Part shown: positions 1-8,819 of the stretch, one piece after another
How the letters are laid out: every line of letters begins with the position of its first letter
Numbering within the stretch: position 1 is the first letter of the stretch
From: an uncultured bacterium
Lineage (GTDB): Bacteria > Pseudomonadota > Alphaproteobacteria > SP197
Direction of reading: 5' to 3'
NCBI GenBank assembly: GCA_938014945.1
Contig: CALLQH010000247.1
Span: 1 to 12,378, forward strand
Length of the DNA stretch: 12,378 nt
Notes under the pieces: generated by a model
Told to the model about the DNA's origin: nothing
Database searches by the model: none
What the model saw: only the letters and a program-made list of their open reading frames with translations
Translations under genes and position numbers: made by a program

Positions 1-452
1 TGGGCGATGCCGTCACCTTGCGCCTGTGGCCGCGCACCTTCAGCCGGGAGGAAACGGCGGGCTGGATCGACCGCGCCATGGCCGAGAGCGAGCGGCCGGG
101 CTATGGCCGACGCGCGGTCATCCTCAAGGAATCGGGCGCGCTGATCGGCGACGGGGGTGTCCTGCGTCTCGAACTGATGGGCCGGGTGCGCGACGACCTG
201 GGCTACATCCTCGATCATCGCGTCCATGGCCGGGGACTGGCGACCGAGGCGGCAGCAGCGCTGCGCGATCACGCCTTTGCCAATGGCCTGGGCGACCTCT
301 GGGCCAACATGGCGACCGATCACACCGCCTCGCGCCGGGTCGCGCAGAAGCTCGGCATGATGCTGGTGGCGACCTACCGCAACGCGCGCAACCGCAATAT
401 GGAGACCTGCCTCTACGGCCTGCGCGTCGACGGCGCGCCGCCGCGGCCCTAA
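1..452 (+). CDS. GNAT family N-acetyltransferase, RimJ/RimL-like (5' end cut off)
   Basis: This is the C-terminal part of an acetyl-CoA-dependent N-acetyltransferase; the substrate is unknown. The reading frame is open from base 3 to the TAA at 450-452 and gives 149 visible residues. It opens with GDAVTLRLWP, typical of the first strand of RimJ/RimL-like acetyltransferases, so the true start lies left of the window; the TTG at 18 is probably internal. The acetyl-CoA loop is visible as HGRGLATEAA, followed by the helix LRDHAF. The C-terminal motif pattern (aspartate/asparagine, then ASRRVAQKLGM) is the usual end of the fold. The gene meets the Nudix gene tail to tail and the two stop codons interlock. 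The fold is clear. A ribosomal-protein or a small-molecule substrate are both possible. Confidence 0.85.
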   Translation, partial: GDAVTLRLWPRTFSREETAGWIDRAMAESERPGYGRRAVILKESGALIGDGGVLRLELMGRVRDDLGYILDHRVHGRGLATEAAAALRDHAFANGLGDLWANMATDHTASRRVAQKLGMMLVATYRNARNRNMETCLYGLRVDGAPPRP

Positions 453-967
453 CCTTCCAGCAGCACCGGCGTGGCGGGCAGGTCGCCCGCCAACACCCGC
501 GGCAGGAAGGCCGGCAGGCCCGTGGGCACGATGGGATGTTCGGAGGCCGCCATGTCGGCGTGGGCCCACCAGCGCACCTCACGCAGCACGTCGAGTTCGT
601 TCTGGAACTGGCCGCTGGTGTCGATCGGCGGCTTCAGACCGGGCAGGCGGGCGAGGAAGAAGTGCTCCTCGCAGAGCATTTCCGGGCCGCCGTAGACGCG
701 CAGCGCGATGCGGCGCACGGCGATCTCGTGGGAAAAGCACAGTCCCGTGATGCCGCATTCCTCGGCCAGCTCCCGCTCGGCGGTCTGGAGCAGCGTTTCG
801 CCGGCCTCCTGGCCGCCACCGGGCGAGAGCCAGTATTCGAAGAGCTGCGGCTGGCCGGAATCGGCGAAGGCGTCGTCGCGGTAGCGGAACAGCAGCAGGT
901 GGTCGGCCGCGTCCAGCAGCAGGATGCGCGCGGCGGGTCGCACGGGCAGGTCGGCCGCGATGCTCAT
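449..967 (-). CDS. Nudix hydrolase
   Basis: A 172-residue cytosolic pyrophosphohydrolase of the Nudix superfamily, which cleaves nucleoside diphosphates linked to another moiety with Mg2+ or Mn2+. The Nudix box is perfect at residues 51-73 (G-x5-E-x7-R-E-L-x-E-E-x-G-I), so all metal-binding glutamates are present. The start is the ATG at 967, within the stop of the yihY-like gene (ATGA overlap), implying translational coupling. A longer open frame runs upstream but lies inside yihY and reads as low-complexity shadow. The N-terminus (PAARILLLDAADHLLLFRY) and the W near residue 46 resemble NUDIX proteins of the ADP-ribose or MutT-like types. The substrate cannot be told from the sequence. Confidence 0.9.
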   Translation of the reverse strand: MSIAADLPVRPAARILLLDAADHLLLFRYRDDAFADSGQPQLFEYWLSPGGGQEAGETLLQTAERELAEECGITGLCFSHEIAVRRIALRVYGGPEMLCEEHFFLARLPGLKPPIDTSGQFQNELDVLREVRWWAHADMAASEHPIVPTGLPAFLPRVLAGDLPATPVLLEG

Positions 968-1890
968 GCCTTGACCGCCTCGGTCGGTTTCTCGGAATCC
1001 TCCGACATCTCCATCAGCACGAAGTTCAGCTCGGCGCCGTAGATGAAGATGATGGCCGTGAAGAAGAAGAACATCAGCGCGCCGATGATGCCGCCCAGGC
1101 TGCCGTAGGTGACCGAGTAGTTGGTGACGTTGGTCAGATACATCGAATAGACGGTGGCGACGAACAGCCAGCTTGCCGTGGCGAAGATCGCGCCGGGCAG
1201 GGCGTTGATCCAGCGCTGGCGCACGTTGGGCAGCAGGCGGTAGAGGCACCAGATCACCAGCAGCAGCGCAAGGCTGCCCACCACGTAACGCACGATGTTG
1301 AAGATGCCCTGCAGCTCGAACAGGAAGGGCGCGATGGCCATGGTCGCCTCCCAGGCCAGCGGCCCGACGACGATCAGCAGCACGACGACGAAGACGCCGC
1401 CGGCGCCGCCGAAGACGAAGCCCAGGCCCTGCAGGCGGCGCAGCCAGAAGGCGCGCGGCTCGGCCACGCCGTAAGCCCGGTCAAGCGCCGTGCGCAGCGC
1501 CTCCACGCCCGAGGAGGCGACCCAAAGGGTGCCCAGCATCGAGAAGGTCAGAATGCCCGAGGCGGGCGGATTGAGCACGATGCTGGAGACGACGGGATAC
1601 AGCGCGCGCCCGACCTCCGTCGGCAGGTAGTCGAAGGCGAACTCCATGAATTCCTGCACCGCCGCGCTCTGGCCGACGAAACCCGATAGCGCCACCAGGA
1701 ACAGGATGAAGGGGAACAGTGCCAGCAGGACCGAAAAGGCGATGTAGCCGGCCAGTTCCAGCCCCTCGTGATCGAGAAAGCGCAGGATGGCCCGCCAGAA
1801 GGGCCGCACCAGGATGCGCCACAACCTGCGGTTCCGCCGTTTCGTTTCGTTTGTGGCCGATTGCGTCCCGATCATGGACTCATCGTCCAT
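964..1890 (-). CDS. YihY/virulence factor BrkB family membrane protein
   Basis: A 308-residue inner-membrane protein of the YihY/BrkB family, whose molecular function is poorly known (despite the old 'ribonuclease BN' label). About six hydrophobic segments are visible, near residues 46-70, 112-130, 157-180, 200-220, 231-252 and 264-290. Family hallmarks are the first segment with GYIAFSVLLALFPF and the last with YGSLGGIIGALMFFF...IYGAELN. The N-terminus is charged and Arg-rich (KRRNRRLWR), as expected for the cytoplasmic side. The open frame extends to a TTG at 1959, but those residues look non-coding. ATG at 1890 or ATG at 1875 (303 aa) is more likely; neither has a strong Shine-Dalgarno, and both lie in a perfect inverted repeat. 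It is the first gene of a pair with the Nudix gene. Confidence 0.88.
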   Translation of the reverse strand: MDDESMIGTQSATNETKRRNRRLWRILVRPFWRAILRFLDHEGLELAGYIAFSVLLALFPFILFLVALSGFVGQSAAVQEFMEFAFDYLPTEVGRALYPVVSSIVLNPPASGILTFSMLGTLWVASSGVEALRTALDRAYGVAEPRAFWLRRLQGLGFVFGGAGGVFVVVLLIVVGPLAWEATMAIAPFLFELQGIFNIVRYVVGSLALLLVIWCLYRLLPNVRQRWINALPGAIFATASWLFVATVYSMYLTNVTNYSVTYGSLGGIIGALMFFFFTAIIFIYGAELNFVLMEMSEDSEKPTEAVKA

Positions 1891-1891
1891 G
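1873..1891 (-). promoter_or_regulatory. Inverted repeat over the yihY start codons
   Basis: The two 7-base arms, CATGGAC (1873-1879) and GTCCATG (1885-1891), are perfectly complementary across a 5-base loop. In the minus-strand mRNA the first candidate ATG (1890) is in the 5' arm and the second (1875) in the 3' arm. A folded hairpin would hide both. Whether it acts in vivo is inference. Confidence 0.4.
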
Positions 1892-1971
1892 AGGCGGGGC
1901 GATGGGGCAAGCGTGGCGGTTGTGCATTGGGCATGACAAGGCAACGGCCTGGCGGCCAATTCGCTTCAGAG

Positions 1972-2004
1972 CGGGACATGCGTCCCGAAAATGCGGGACT
2001 CCCG
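1972..2004. repeat. Two adjacent palindromes sharing CGGGA
   Basis: CGGGAC-atgc-GTCCCG at 1972-1987 is followed after AAAATG by CGGGA-c-TCCCG at 1994-2004. Both are perfect inverted repeats with the same arm. They lie in the non-coding stretch between the yihY-like gene and the terminator of the small exported protein. They could be an operator pair or an intergenic repeat element of the REP type; a single copy set in this window cannot decide. Confidence 0.5.
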
Positions 2005-2052
2005 GCCTGGCACCCTGCGCCGCCGGGGGGAGTCAAAGGAAGCTCCCAACAG

Positions 2053-2082
2053 AAAAGGACCGGAGGCCGAAGCCCCCGGTCC
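2053..2082 (-). terminator. Rho-independent terminator with UUCG loop
   Basis: Read on the minus strand, an 11-base stem (arms 2072-2082 and 2057-2067, one G-U wobble) closes a C(UUCG)G tetraloop at 2068-2071. It is followed at once by TTTT (2056-2053). It begins 57 bases after the stop of the small exported protein, so it should end that transcript and insulate the yihY-nudix unit downstream. Confidence 0.88.
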
Positions 2083-2139
2083 CTTCCCTGAACCGCCGAT
2101 CGGTTGACTTGGGATCAGGTGGTTGACGGGAAGGAGGGG

Positions 2140-2400
2140 CTATTGCCCCTCGGTCGCTGCGCAGCTCAGCGTCCCGCCAAGATCGACGGTGCAGACTGAT
2201 ATCTCTCCCGTGCCGACATTCTGCCGGATCACGCCCTCTTGCGAGGTCCCTAGCACTTGATACGTCTCGATTGCGGCATCGGCACTTTCCGAAGAACCGG
2301 CAAGCAGAATGCCCGCCAGGCTCGCCGCAGCGACCGTCGCCACCAGAACAGAACAGCAGATCACCATGCTCTTTTTCATCGCAGTACCGATCTGAGACAT
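2140..2400 (-). CDS. Small exported hypothetical protein with two C-terminal cysteines
   Basis: An 86-residue protein I do not recognise by name. It has Lys-Lys at 9-10, a hydrophobic stretch at about 12-35 and an Ala-Asp-Ala at 40-42 that fits signal peptidase I, so it is probably secreted to the periplasm or anchored in the inner membrane. The mature part is only about 44 residues. It contains TGEISVC at 64-70 and a second Cys at 80, spaced to allow a disulfide. The pattern 'valine/tryptophan...TG-x-IS-x-C...C' recalls short hypothetical proteins common in Alphaproteobacteria (from memory). I chose the ATG at 2400 because GGAGA at 2410-2414 lies 9 bases before it; the ATG at 2409 abuts that motif, and the ATG at 2379 has no ribosome site. 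It has its own strong terminator and is divergent from argG. Confidence 0.7.
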   Translation of the reverse strand: MSQIGTAMKKSMVICCSVLVATVAAASLAGILLAGSSESADAAIETYQVLGTSQEGVIRQNVGTGEISVCTVDLGGTLSCAATEGQ

Positions 2401-2445
2401 TCTGGTCATTCTCCAAACAGGATCGCGCCCGACCCCTTGGCTGAG

Positions 2446-2471
2446 CTTGCGCTCGCGGCAACTCTCGCAAG
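2446..2471. promoter_or_regulatory. Spaced inverted repeat CTTGCG-N14-CGCAAG
   Basis: The arms are at 2446-2451 and 2466-2471, with centres 20 bases apart (two helical turns), in the divergent region between the small exported protein and argG. The same arms, spaced by 6 bases, occur upstream of the HD-GYP gene at 12347-12364. A dimeric regulator site is conceivable; chance is a real alternative for 6-base arms in GC-rich DNA. Confidence 0.25.
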
Positions 2472-2517
2472 TGGCGTGCCAGTTTGCCTGTCATCGTGCC
2501 CATCCCGGCGCGCGCCC

Positions 2518-2546
2518 TTGCCGCCGCTGCATGGGTGGCCTAAACA
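2518..2546 (+). promoter_or_regulatory. Possible argG promoter
   Basis: TTGCCG (2518-2523), a 17-base spacer and TAAACA (2541-2546) form a moderate sigma-70-like match. It would give a short leader of about 25 bases before the argG ATG. The fit is imperfect at both hexamers, so this is a candidate only. No AT-rich ArgR box is seen. Confidence 0.35.
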
Positions 2547-2577
2547 TCGCGCCGTCTGGAACGGGTCACGGTGCATC

Positions 2578-3786
<1,209 letters not shown>

Positions 3787-3791
3787 ACGCC

Positions 3792-5174
3792 ATGCGCGAG
3801 GCCAGCCCCATGGACATGCTGGTCTACGGGCCGCTGCGAAGCGGCACGACGCTGCTGGCGGACCTGCTGACCGTGAAGGGCAAGAGTCTGGTCATCAGCG
3901 AGCCGGACCTGCATGTGCCGTGGCACCCGCGCACGGTGGCCCGCCTCGACCGGCTCTACCGCGACGTCGGGCTGACGGTCGGCGAGGCCCCGCCCGAGCG
4001 CGACGGCAAGAAGACCTACGCCGAGTGGTTCAACGACGAGATCCTGCCCCAGCTCGAACGGCTCGACCTGTGGGGCATGAAGATGGTCGACTTCCACGAC
4101 TGGCGAAAGCTTGTGGAGCGCAACCCGCCGCGCCGGATGGTGCTGATGACGCGCGACCTGCGCGACACGGCGATCTCGGCGCTGGATCTGATCGGGCGGT
4201 CCTGGGTCGCCTTTCCGGGCGGCCGCCAGCTGCGCGACGAGGCCTGGGTGATGACGCGCCTGGTCCACGACGTTCATGAGCTTTCCGCCATGGCCAAGCT
4301 GCCCCACCTGCACCTGCGCTACGAGGACTTCACGACCGACGAGGAATGCCGCGAGCGCCTGCGCAGCTATGCCGGGCTGAAGGCCTTCGGCAAGGACCGC
4401 TTCAATCTCGACGGCGAGGCCGAGCGCCGCGTCGGCTGGGAAAAGGCCAAGCACAAGGGCGGCATCAGCGCCGCGTCGGTCGGCCGTTTCGCGGGCGAGC
4501 CCGAGGGGCCGGTACGCGCCATGGCCGAGCGTATCTGGCGTTTGTTGCCTGCCTTCGCCGCGCGTTTCGGCCACGAGGGCCCGGAAGATCCGCTGGTCGA
4601 TCACCCCTATGCGCGGGCCGGCATGGGCGAGGCCAATCCGATCAAGCGGGAAACCGATATCGAGGGCTGGGACAGCACGGGACCGGCCCGCCTGGAGCCG
4701 GTCTTTGCGCGCCGTGCCGCGCGCATCCGTATCGGTCAGGTGCTCGCCCGTCCCTGCCGTGTGCTCGACCTTTTCTGCGGTGCACCCGCCTTGCGCTTCC
4801 AGCTCAAGGAGGGTTCGGCCTATCGCGGCGCCGATGTCGCGCCGCGCTTCGAGGGCTGCGAAACCATCGATCTGACAACGATGAACCTGCCGCCCCGGCG
4901 CGACAGCGAGGTGGTGACCATCGCCGGGGCGCTGGAGTACCTCGACGACCTGCACGGTTTCCTCACGGCGCTGGCAGCAGGCGGCGCCACGGTGCTGGCG
5001 ACCTACCACGCCAGCGACGACACGCGCGGTACCGAACGTACGGCGCTGGGCTGGAAGAACCATCTGACACGCCACGACCTGGTCGAGGCTTTCCAGTCGG
5101 CAGGCTACCGTGCGGAGGTGCAGTGGGCCTTCGACGGCCGCCAGAGCCTGGTCAAGGCTGCACCCGCTTCCTGA
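3792..5174 (+). CDS. Two-domain protein: sulfotransferase family domain plus SAM-methyltransferase-like domain
   Basis: A 460-residue cytosolic protein with two domains. Residues about 8-265 look like a sulfotransferase: the PAPS 5'-phosphosulfate loop YGPLRSGTTLL at 12-22, the 3'-phosphate segment MVLMTRDLRDTAIS at 116-129 and LRYEDF at 175-180. Residues about 295-456 resemble a class I SAM-dependent methyltransferase: VLDLFCGAPAL at 324-334, an acidic strand end Y344-RGADV, and ALEYLDDLHGFL at 380-391. In motif I the usual GxG is CGAPA, so SAM binding is not assured. ATG 3792 follows argG by 5 bases; ATG 3810 is an alternative with GAGG 8 bases before it and starts right at the first strand. 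The gene is probably co-transcribed with argG and the hydrolase. The substrate is unknown, and the transfer could also be an unrelated P-loop reaction. Confidence 0.8.
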   Translation: MREASPMDMLVYGPLRSGTTLLADLLTVKGKSLVISEPDLHVPWHPRTVARLDRLYRDVGLTVGEAPPERDGKKTYAEWFNDEILPQLERLDLWGMKMVDFHDWRKLVERNPPRRMVLMTRDLRDTAISALDLIGRSWVAFPGGRQLRDEAWVMTRLVHDVHELSAMAKLPHLHLRYEDFTTDEECRERLRSYAGLKAFGKDRFNLDGEAERRVGWEKAKHKGGISAASVGRFAGEPEGPVRAMAERIWRLLPAFAARFGHEGPEDPLVDHPYARAGMGEANPIKRETDIEGWDSTGPARLEPVFARRAARIRIGQVLARPCRVLDLFCGAPALRFQLKEGSAYRGADVAPRFEGCETIDLTTMNLPPRRDSEVVTIAGALEYLDDLHGFLTALAAGGATVLATYHASDDTRGTERTALGWKNHLTRHDLVEAFQSAGYRAEVQWAFDGRQSLVKAAPAS

Positions 5175-5878
5175 ACGGCCGGGAGGCCAGAACCATGTCG
5201 ACGATCGGCGCCGCGCCCGGCAACCGCTGGAACCTCACGGAGGGGGCGGTCGATCTGGTGCGCCCCGCTGCCGCACCGCGCCCGGCGCGGATGGCCTGCG
5301 ACGGCGTCACGGTGACCTTCGACCTGGCGGCCGCGGCGCTGGTCATCGTCGACATGCAGAATGCCTTCTGCCATCCCGAACGCGCCGGGGGCGAGGACGC
5401 GCCCTCGCGCCGGCCCATTGCACCGCTCGCGCAGCTGCTGCCCGGACTGCGCGAGGCGGGACTTCCCGTGGTCTGGCTGAACTGGGGCAACCGCGCCGAC
5501 GGCCTCAATCTGGCGCCGTCCGTGCTCTACGGCTTCCATGGCTGGGGCGCGACCGAGAGCTTCATCGTGCGCGACAGCTTCGAAGCCGCGATCGTCGACG
5601 GCCTGGAGGCCGGCCCGCGCGACATCCGCATCGACAAGCACCGCGTCAGCGGCTTCTGGGATACCCCGCTCGACAGCATCCTGCGCAACCTGGGCAAACG
5701 CACCCTGTTCTTCGCCGGGGTCAATCTGGACCAGTGCGTCTATGCCACCCTGATGGACGCCGGTTTCCTGGGCTACGACTGCATCCTGCTGGAGGACTGC
5801 TGCGCGACCTCCTCGCCGGACTTCTGCACGCAGGCGACGCTGTGGAACGTGCGCGAGGGTTTCGGTTTCGTCTGCGCT

Positions 5879-7096
<1,218 letters not shown>

Positions 7097-7168
7097 GGCG
7101 ATTCCCGATCCGGTCCGATCCTAGCGTGTTCCGCGCGCCATGAACCGGACCTTATCGGGGATGCCGGA

Positions 7169-7188
7169 CCCGGTTGCGTTCGACCGGG
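7169..7188 (-). other. Hairpin between folD and the antiporter, no U tract
   Basis: CCCGGT (7169-7174) and ACCGGG (7183-7188) pair across 8 bases, starting 4 bases after the folD stop. No run of T follows on the minus strand, so it is not a canonical terminator. It may protect the 3' end of the folD mRNA or do nothing. The antiporter starts about 96 bases after the folD stop, so read-through is possible. Confidence 0.3.
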
Positions 7189-7192
7189 ATGT

Positions 7193-8077
7193 TCAGGCCT
7201 CCGGCTCGGCGACGCCGTGCTGGCGGCAGGCCGCCGTCACCGTGTTGACCAGCAGGCAGGCGATGGTCATGGGACCGACACCGCCGGGAACCGGCGTGAT
7301 GGCGCCGGCGACCTTGACCGCCTCCTCGAAGCAGACATCGCCCACCAGCTTGTTCTTGCCGTCGCGCTCGATGCGGTTGATGCCGACATCGATCACCGTG
7401 GCGCCGGGCTTGATCCAGTCGCCGCGCACCATCTCGGGCCGTCCCACGGCCGCGACCACGATATCGGCCTGGCGCACGACGCCGGGCAGGTCCCTGGTGC
7501 GCGAATGGGCGATGGTGACGGTGCAGTTGTCCTGCAGCAGGAGCTGGGCCATCGGCTTGCCGACGATGTTGGAGCGCCCGACGATCACCGCGTTGGCGCC
7601 TTCCATCTTCTTGCCCAGGTGGTCGCGCAGCATCATCTGGCAGCCCAGCGGCGTACAGGGGACCATGGCGTCCTGGCCGGTCGACAGGCGCCCGGTGTTG
7701 ATGACGTGGAAGCCGTCGACGTCCTTGGCCGGGTCGATGGCGTTGATGATGGCGTTTTCGTCCACCTGGCTGGGCAGGGGAAGCTGCACCAGGATGCCGT
7801 TGACGCGGGGGTCGGCGTTCAGCTCCTCGACCTTGGCCAGCACCTCGGCGTGGCTAGCGGTATCGGGCATGCGGAACTCGAAGCTCTCCATGCCGGCTTC
7901 CACCGTGGATTTGCCCTTGGAGCGGACATAGACCTGGCTCGCCGGGTCCTCGCCGACCAGGACCACGGCCAGCCCCGGCGTGATGCCGTGCTGCGCCTTC
8001 AGTTTGGCGACCTTGGCCGCCACGCCCTCGCGCACCTTGGCCGCAAACGCCTTGCCGTCGATCAGTTCTGCCGTCAT
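7193..8077 (-). CDS. folD: Bifunctional methylenetetrahydrofolate dehydrogenase / cyclohydrolase
   Basis: A 294-residue cytosolic enzyme that interconverts 5,10-methylene-, 5,10-methenyl- and 10-formyl-tetrahydrofolate with NADP, feeding purine and formyl-methionine synthesis. The active-site YVRSK at 50-54 (Tyr50, catalytic Lys54) matches the E. coli numbering. KDVDGFH at 118-124 contains Asp121. GRSNIVGKPMA at 167-177 is the NADP-binding loop, and PVPGGVGPMTIA at 262-273 is the C-terminal signature. Full length for the family. The ATG at 8077 overlaps the stop of the DUF167 gene (ATGA), so translation is probably coupled. folD is the last gene of the yggT-DUF167-folD unit. Confidence 0.98.
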   Translation of the reverse strand: MTAELIDGKAFAAKVREGVAAKVAKLKAQHGITPGLAVVLVGEDPASQVYVRSKGKSTVEAGMESFEFRMPDTASHAEVLAKVEELNADPRVNGILVQLPLPSQVDENAIINAIDPAKDVDGFHVINTGRLSTGQDAMVPCTPLGCQMMLRDHLGKKMEGANAVIVGRSNIVGKPMAQLLLQDNCTVTIAHSRTRDLPGVVRQADIVVAAVGRPEMVRGDWIKPGATVIDVGINRIERDGKNKLVGDVCFEEAVKVAGAITPVPGGVGPMTIACLLVNTVTAACRQHGVAEPEA

Positions 8078-8391
8078 GTCACCGTCCCGAGCCAGTGTTG
8101 AATCCGTTGGGCCACCTCCGGCCCGCCGTCGATCTCCAGAACCTTGCGCCGGTCCTTGGCGCCGGCCACCACCGCAAGCGAGGAGGCGGGCAGACGCCAG
8201 GTCTTGGCGAGGAGCTTGATGAGCGCCCGGTTGGCCTTGCCTCCCTCGGGAGGTTCGGTGACCCGCACTCTTAGGAATGCCTTGCCCGCGGCGTCAAGCT
8301 CGACACCGCCGGTCTCGTTGCGCCCGGCCCCCGGTTGCAGCCGCACCGCAAGGCGCAGGCGTGAGCCCGAACTCTCGAGCGGCGATGTCAC
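8074..8391 (-). CDS. DUF167 (YggU family) protein
   Basis: A 105-residue cytosolic protein of the DUF167/YggU family, which has no settled function. The family core is clear: RVTEPPEGGKANRALIKLLA at 43-62 and VVAGAKDRRKVLEI at 74-87. The start is the GTG at 8391, which overlaps the TGA of yggT (GTGA); an open frame runs further up but is the shadow of yggT. The stop overlaps the folD start by 4 bases. In E. coli the homologue also lies directly after yggT, so the pairing is old. The extension to folD makes a three-gene coupled unit. Confidence 0.92.
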   Translation of the reverse strand: MTSPLESSGSRLRLAVRLQPGAGRNETGGVELDAAGKAFLRVRVTEPPEGGKANRALIKLLAKTWRLPASSLAVVAGAKDRRKVLEIDGGPEVAQRIQHWLGTVT

Positions 8392-8690
8392 ATGGTGCCC
8401 GCTGCGATGGGGATGAGCACATCGTTGACCAGGAAGATGCGCAGGAAGGTGAGCGCCAGGATGGCGACGATCGGCGAGAGGTCGAGGCCGCCGAGGCTCG
8501 GCAAGATACGCCGGATCGGGCCCAGCACCGGTTCGGTCAGGCGCCACAGCACCGTGCCGATCTGGCGCACGATGGGCTGGCGCGTGTCGACGATCTTGAA
8601 CGAAACCAGCCAGCTCATCACGACCTGGGCGATCAGGATCCAGATGTAGAGCTGAATGACGGTGCTAACGAGCCAGATCAGGGCTTGCAT
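8388..8690 (-). CDS. YggT family membrane protein
   Basis: A 100-residue inner-membrane protein of the YggT family, linked in other bacteria to osmotic tolerance and to envelope or division-related loci; its mechanism is unknown. Two hydrophobic spans are visible, about residues 3-27 and 70-97. The linker contains the family pattern TEPVLGPIRRILPSLGGLDLSPIVAI at 52-77, given here in two parts: TEPVLGPIRR and GLDLSPIVA. The ATG at 8690 has GGAG about 11 bases upstream. It is the first gene of the coupled yggT-DUF167-folD unit. Confidence 0.93.
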   Translation of the reverse strand: MQALIWLVSTVIQLYIWILIAQVVMSWLVSFKIVDTRQPIVRQIGTVLWRLTEPVLGPIRRILPSLGGLDLSPIVAILALTFLRIFLVNDVLIPIAAGTM

Positions 8691-8737
8691 GGGGCAGGAA
8701 ACTCCGGATGGCGGTCGCGGCGTGCCGCGTCCCGGGC

Positions 8738-8766
8738 AGTCTAGCCGCTCCAGGCCGGCGGGTCAG
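8738..8766 (-). promoter_or_regulatory. Possible promoter of yggT-DUF167-folD
   Basis: On the minus strand CTGACC (8766-8761), 17 bases and TAGACT (8743-8738) match the sigma-70 hexamers at four of six positions each. The site lies in the gap between marC and yggT and would give a leader of about 40 bases. It is a candidate only. Confidence 0.35.
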
Positions 8767-8801
8767 CCCGGCGCCGACATGCGGGCGGCAGGAAGGGCGG
8801 T

Positions 8802-8819
8802 TGGGCCGTCAGTGGCCCA
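8802..8819 (-). other. Hairpin across the marC stop codon, no U tract
   Basis: TGGGCC (8802-8807) and GGCCCA (8814-8819) pair across 6 bases, and the loop holds the marC stop codon. No T run follows on the minus strand, so it is at best a weak or Rho-assisted stop. Transcription from marC into yggT cannot be excluded. Confidence 0.3.

Noticed and set aside
968..1249. N-terminal extension of the Nudix frame inside the yihY-like gene
   Set aside because: His/Arg-rich shadow of yihY. The ATGA joint at 964-967 gives a normal-length Nudix protein.
7104..7121. Direct repeat CGATCC (7106-7111 and 7116-7121) upstream of the antiporter
   Set aside because: Only 6 bases, spaced 10 apart, in sequence rich in GATC/CCGG words; too short to claim an operator.
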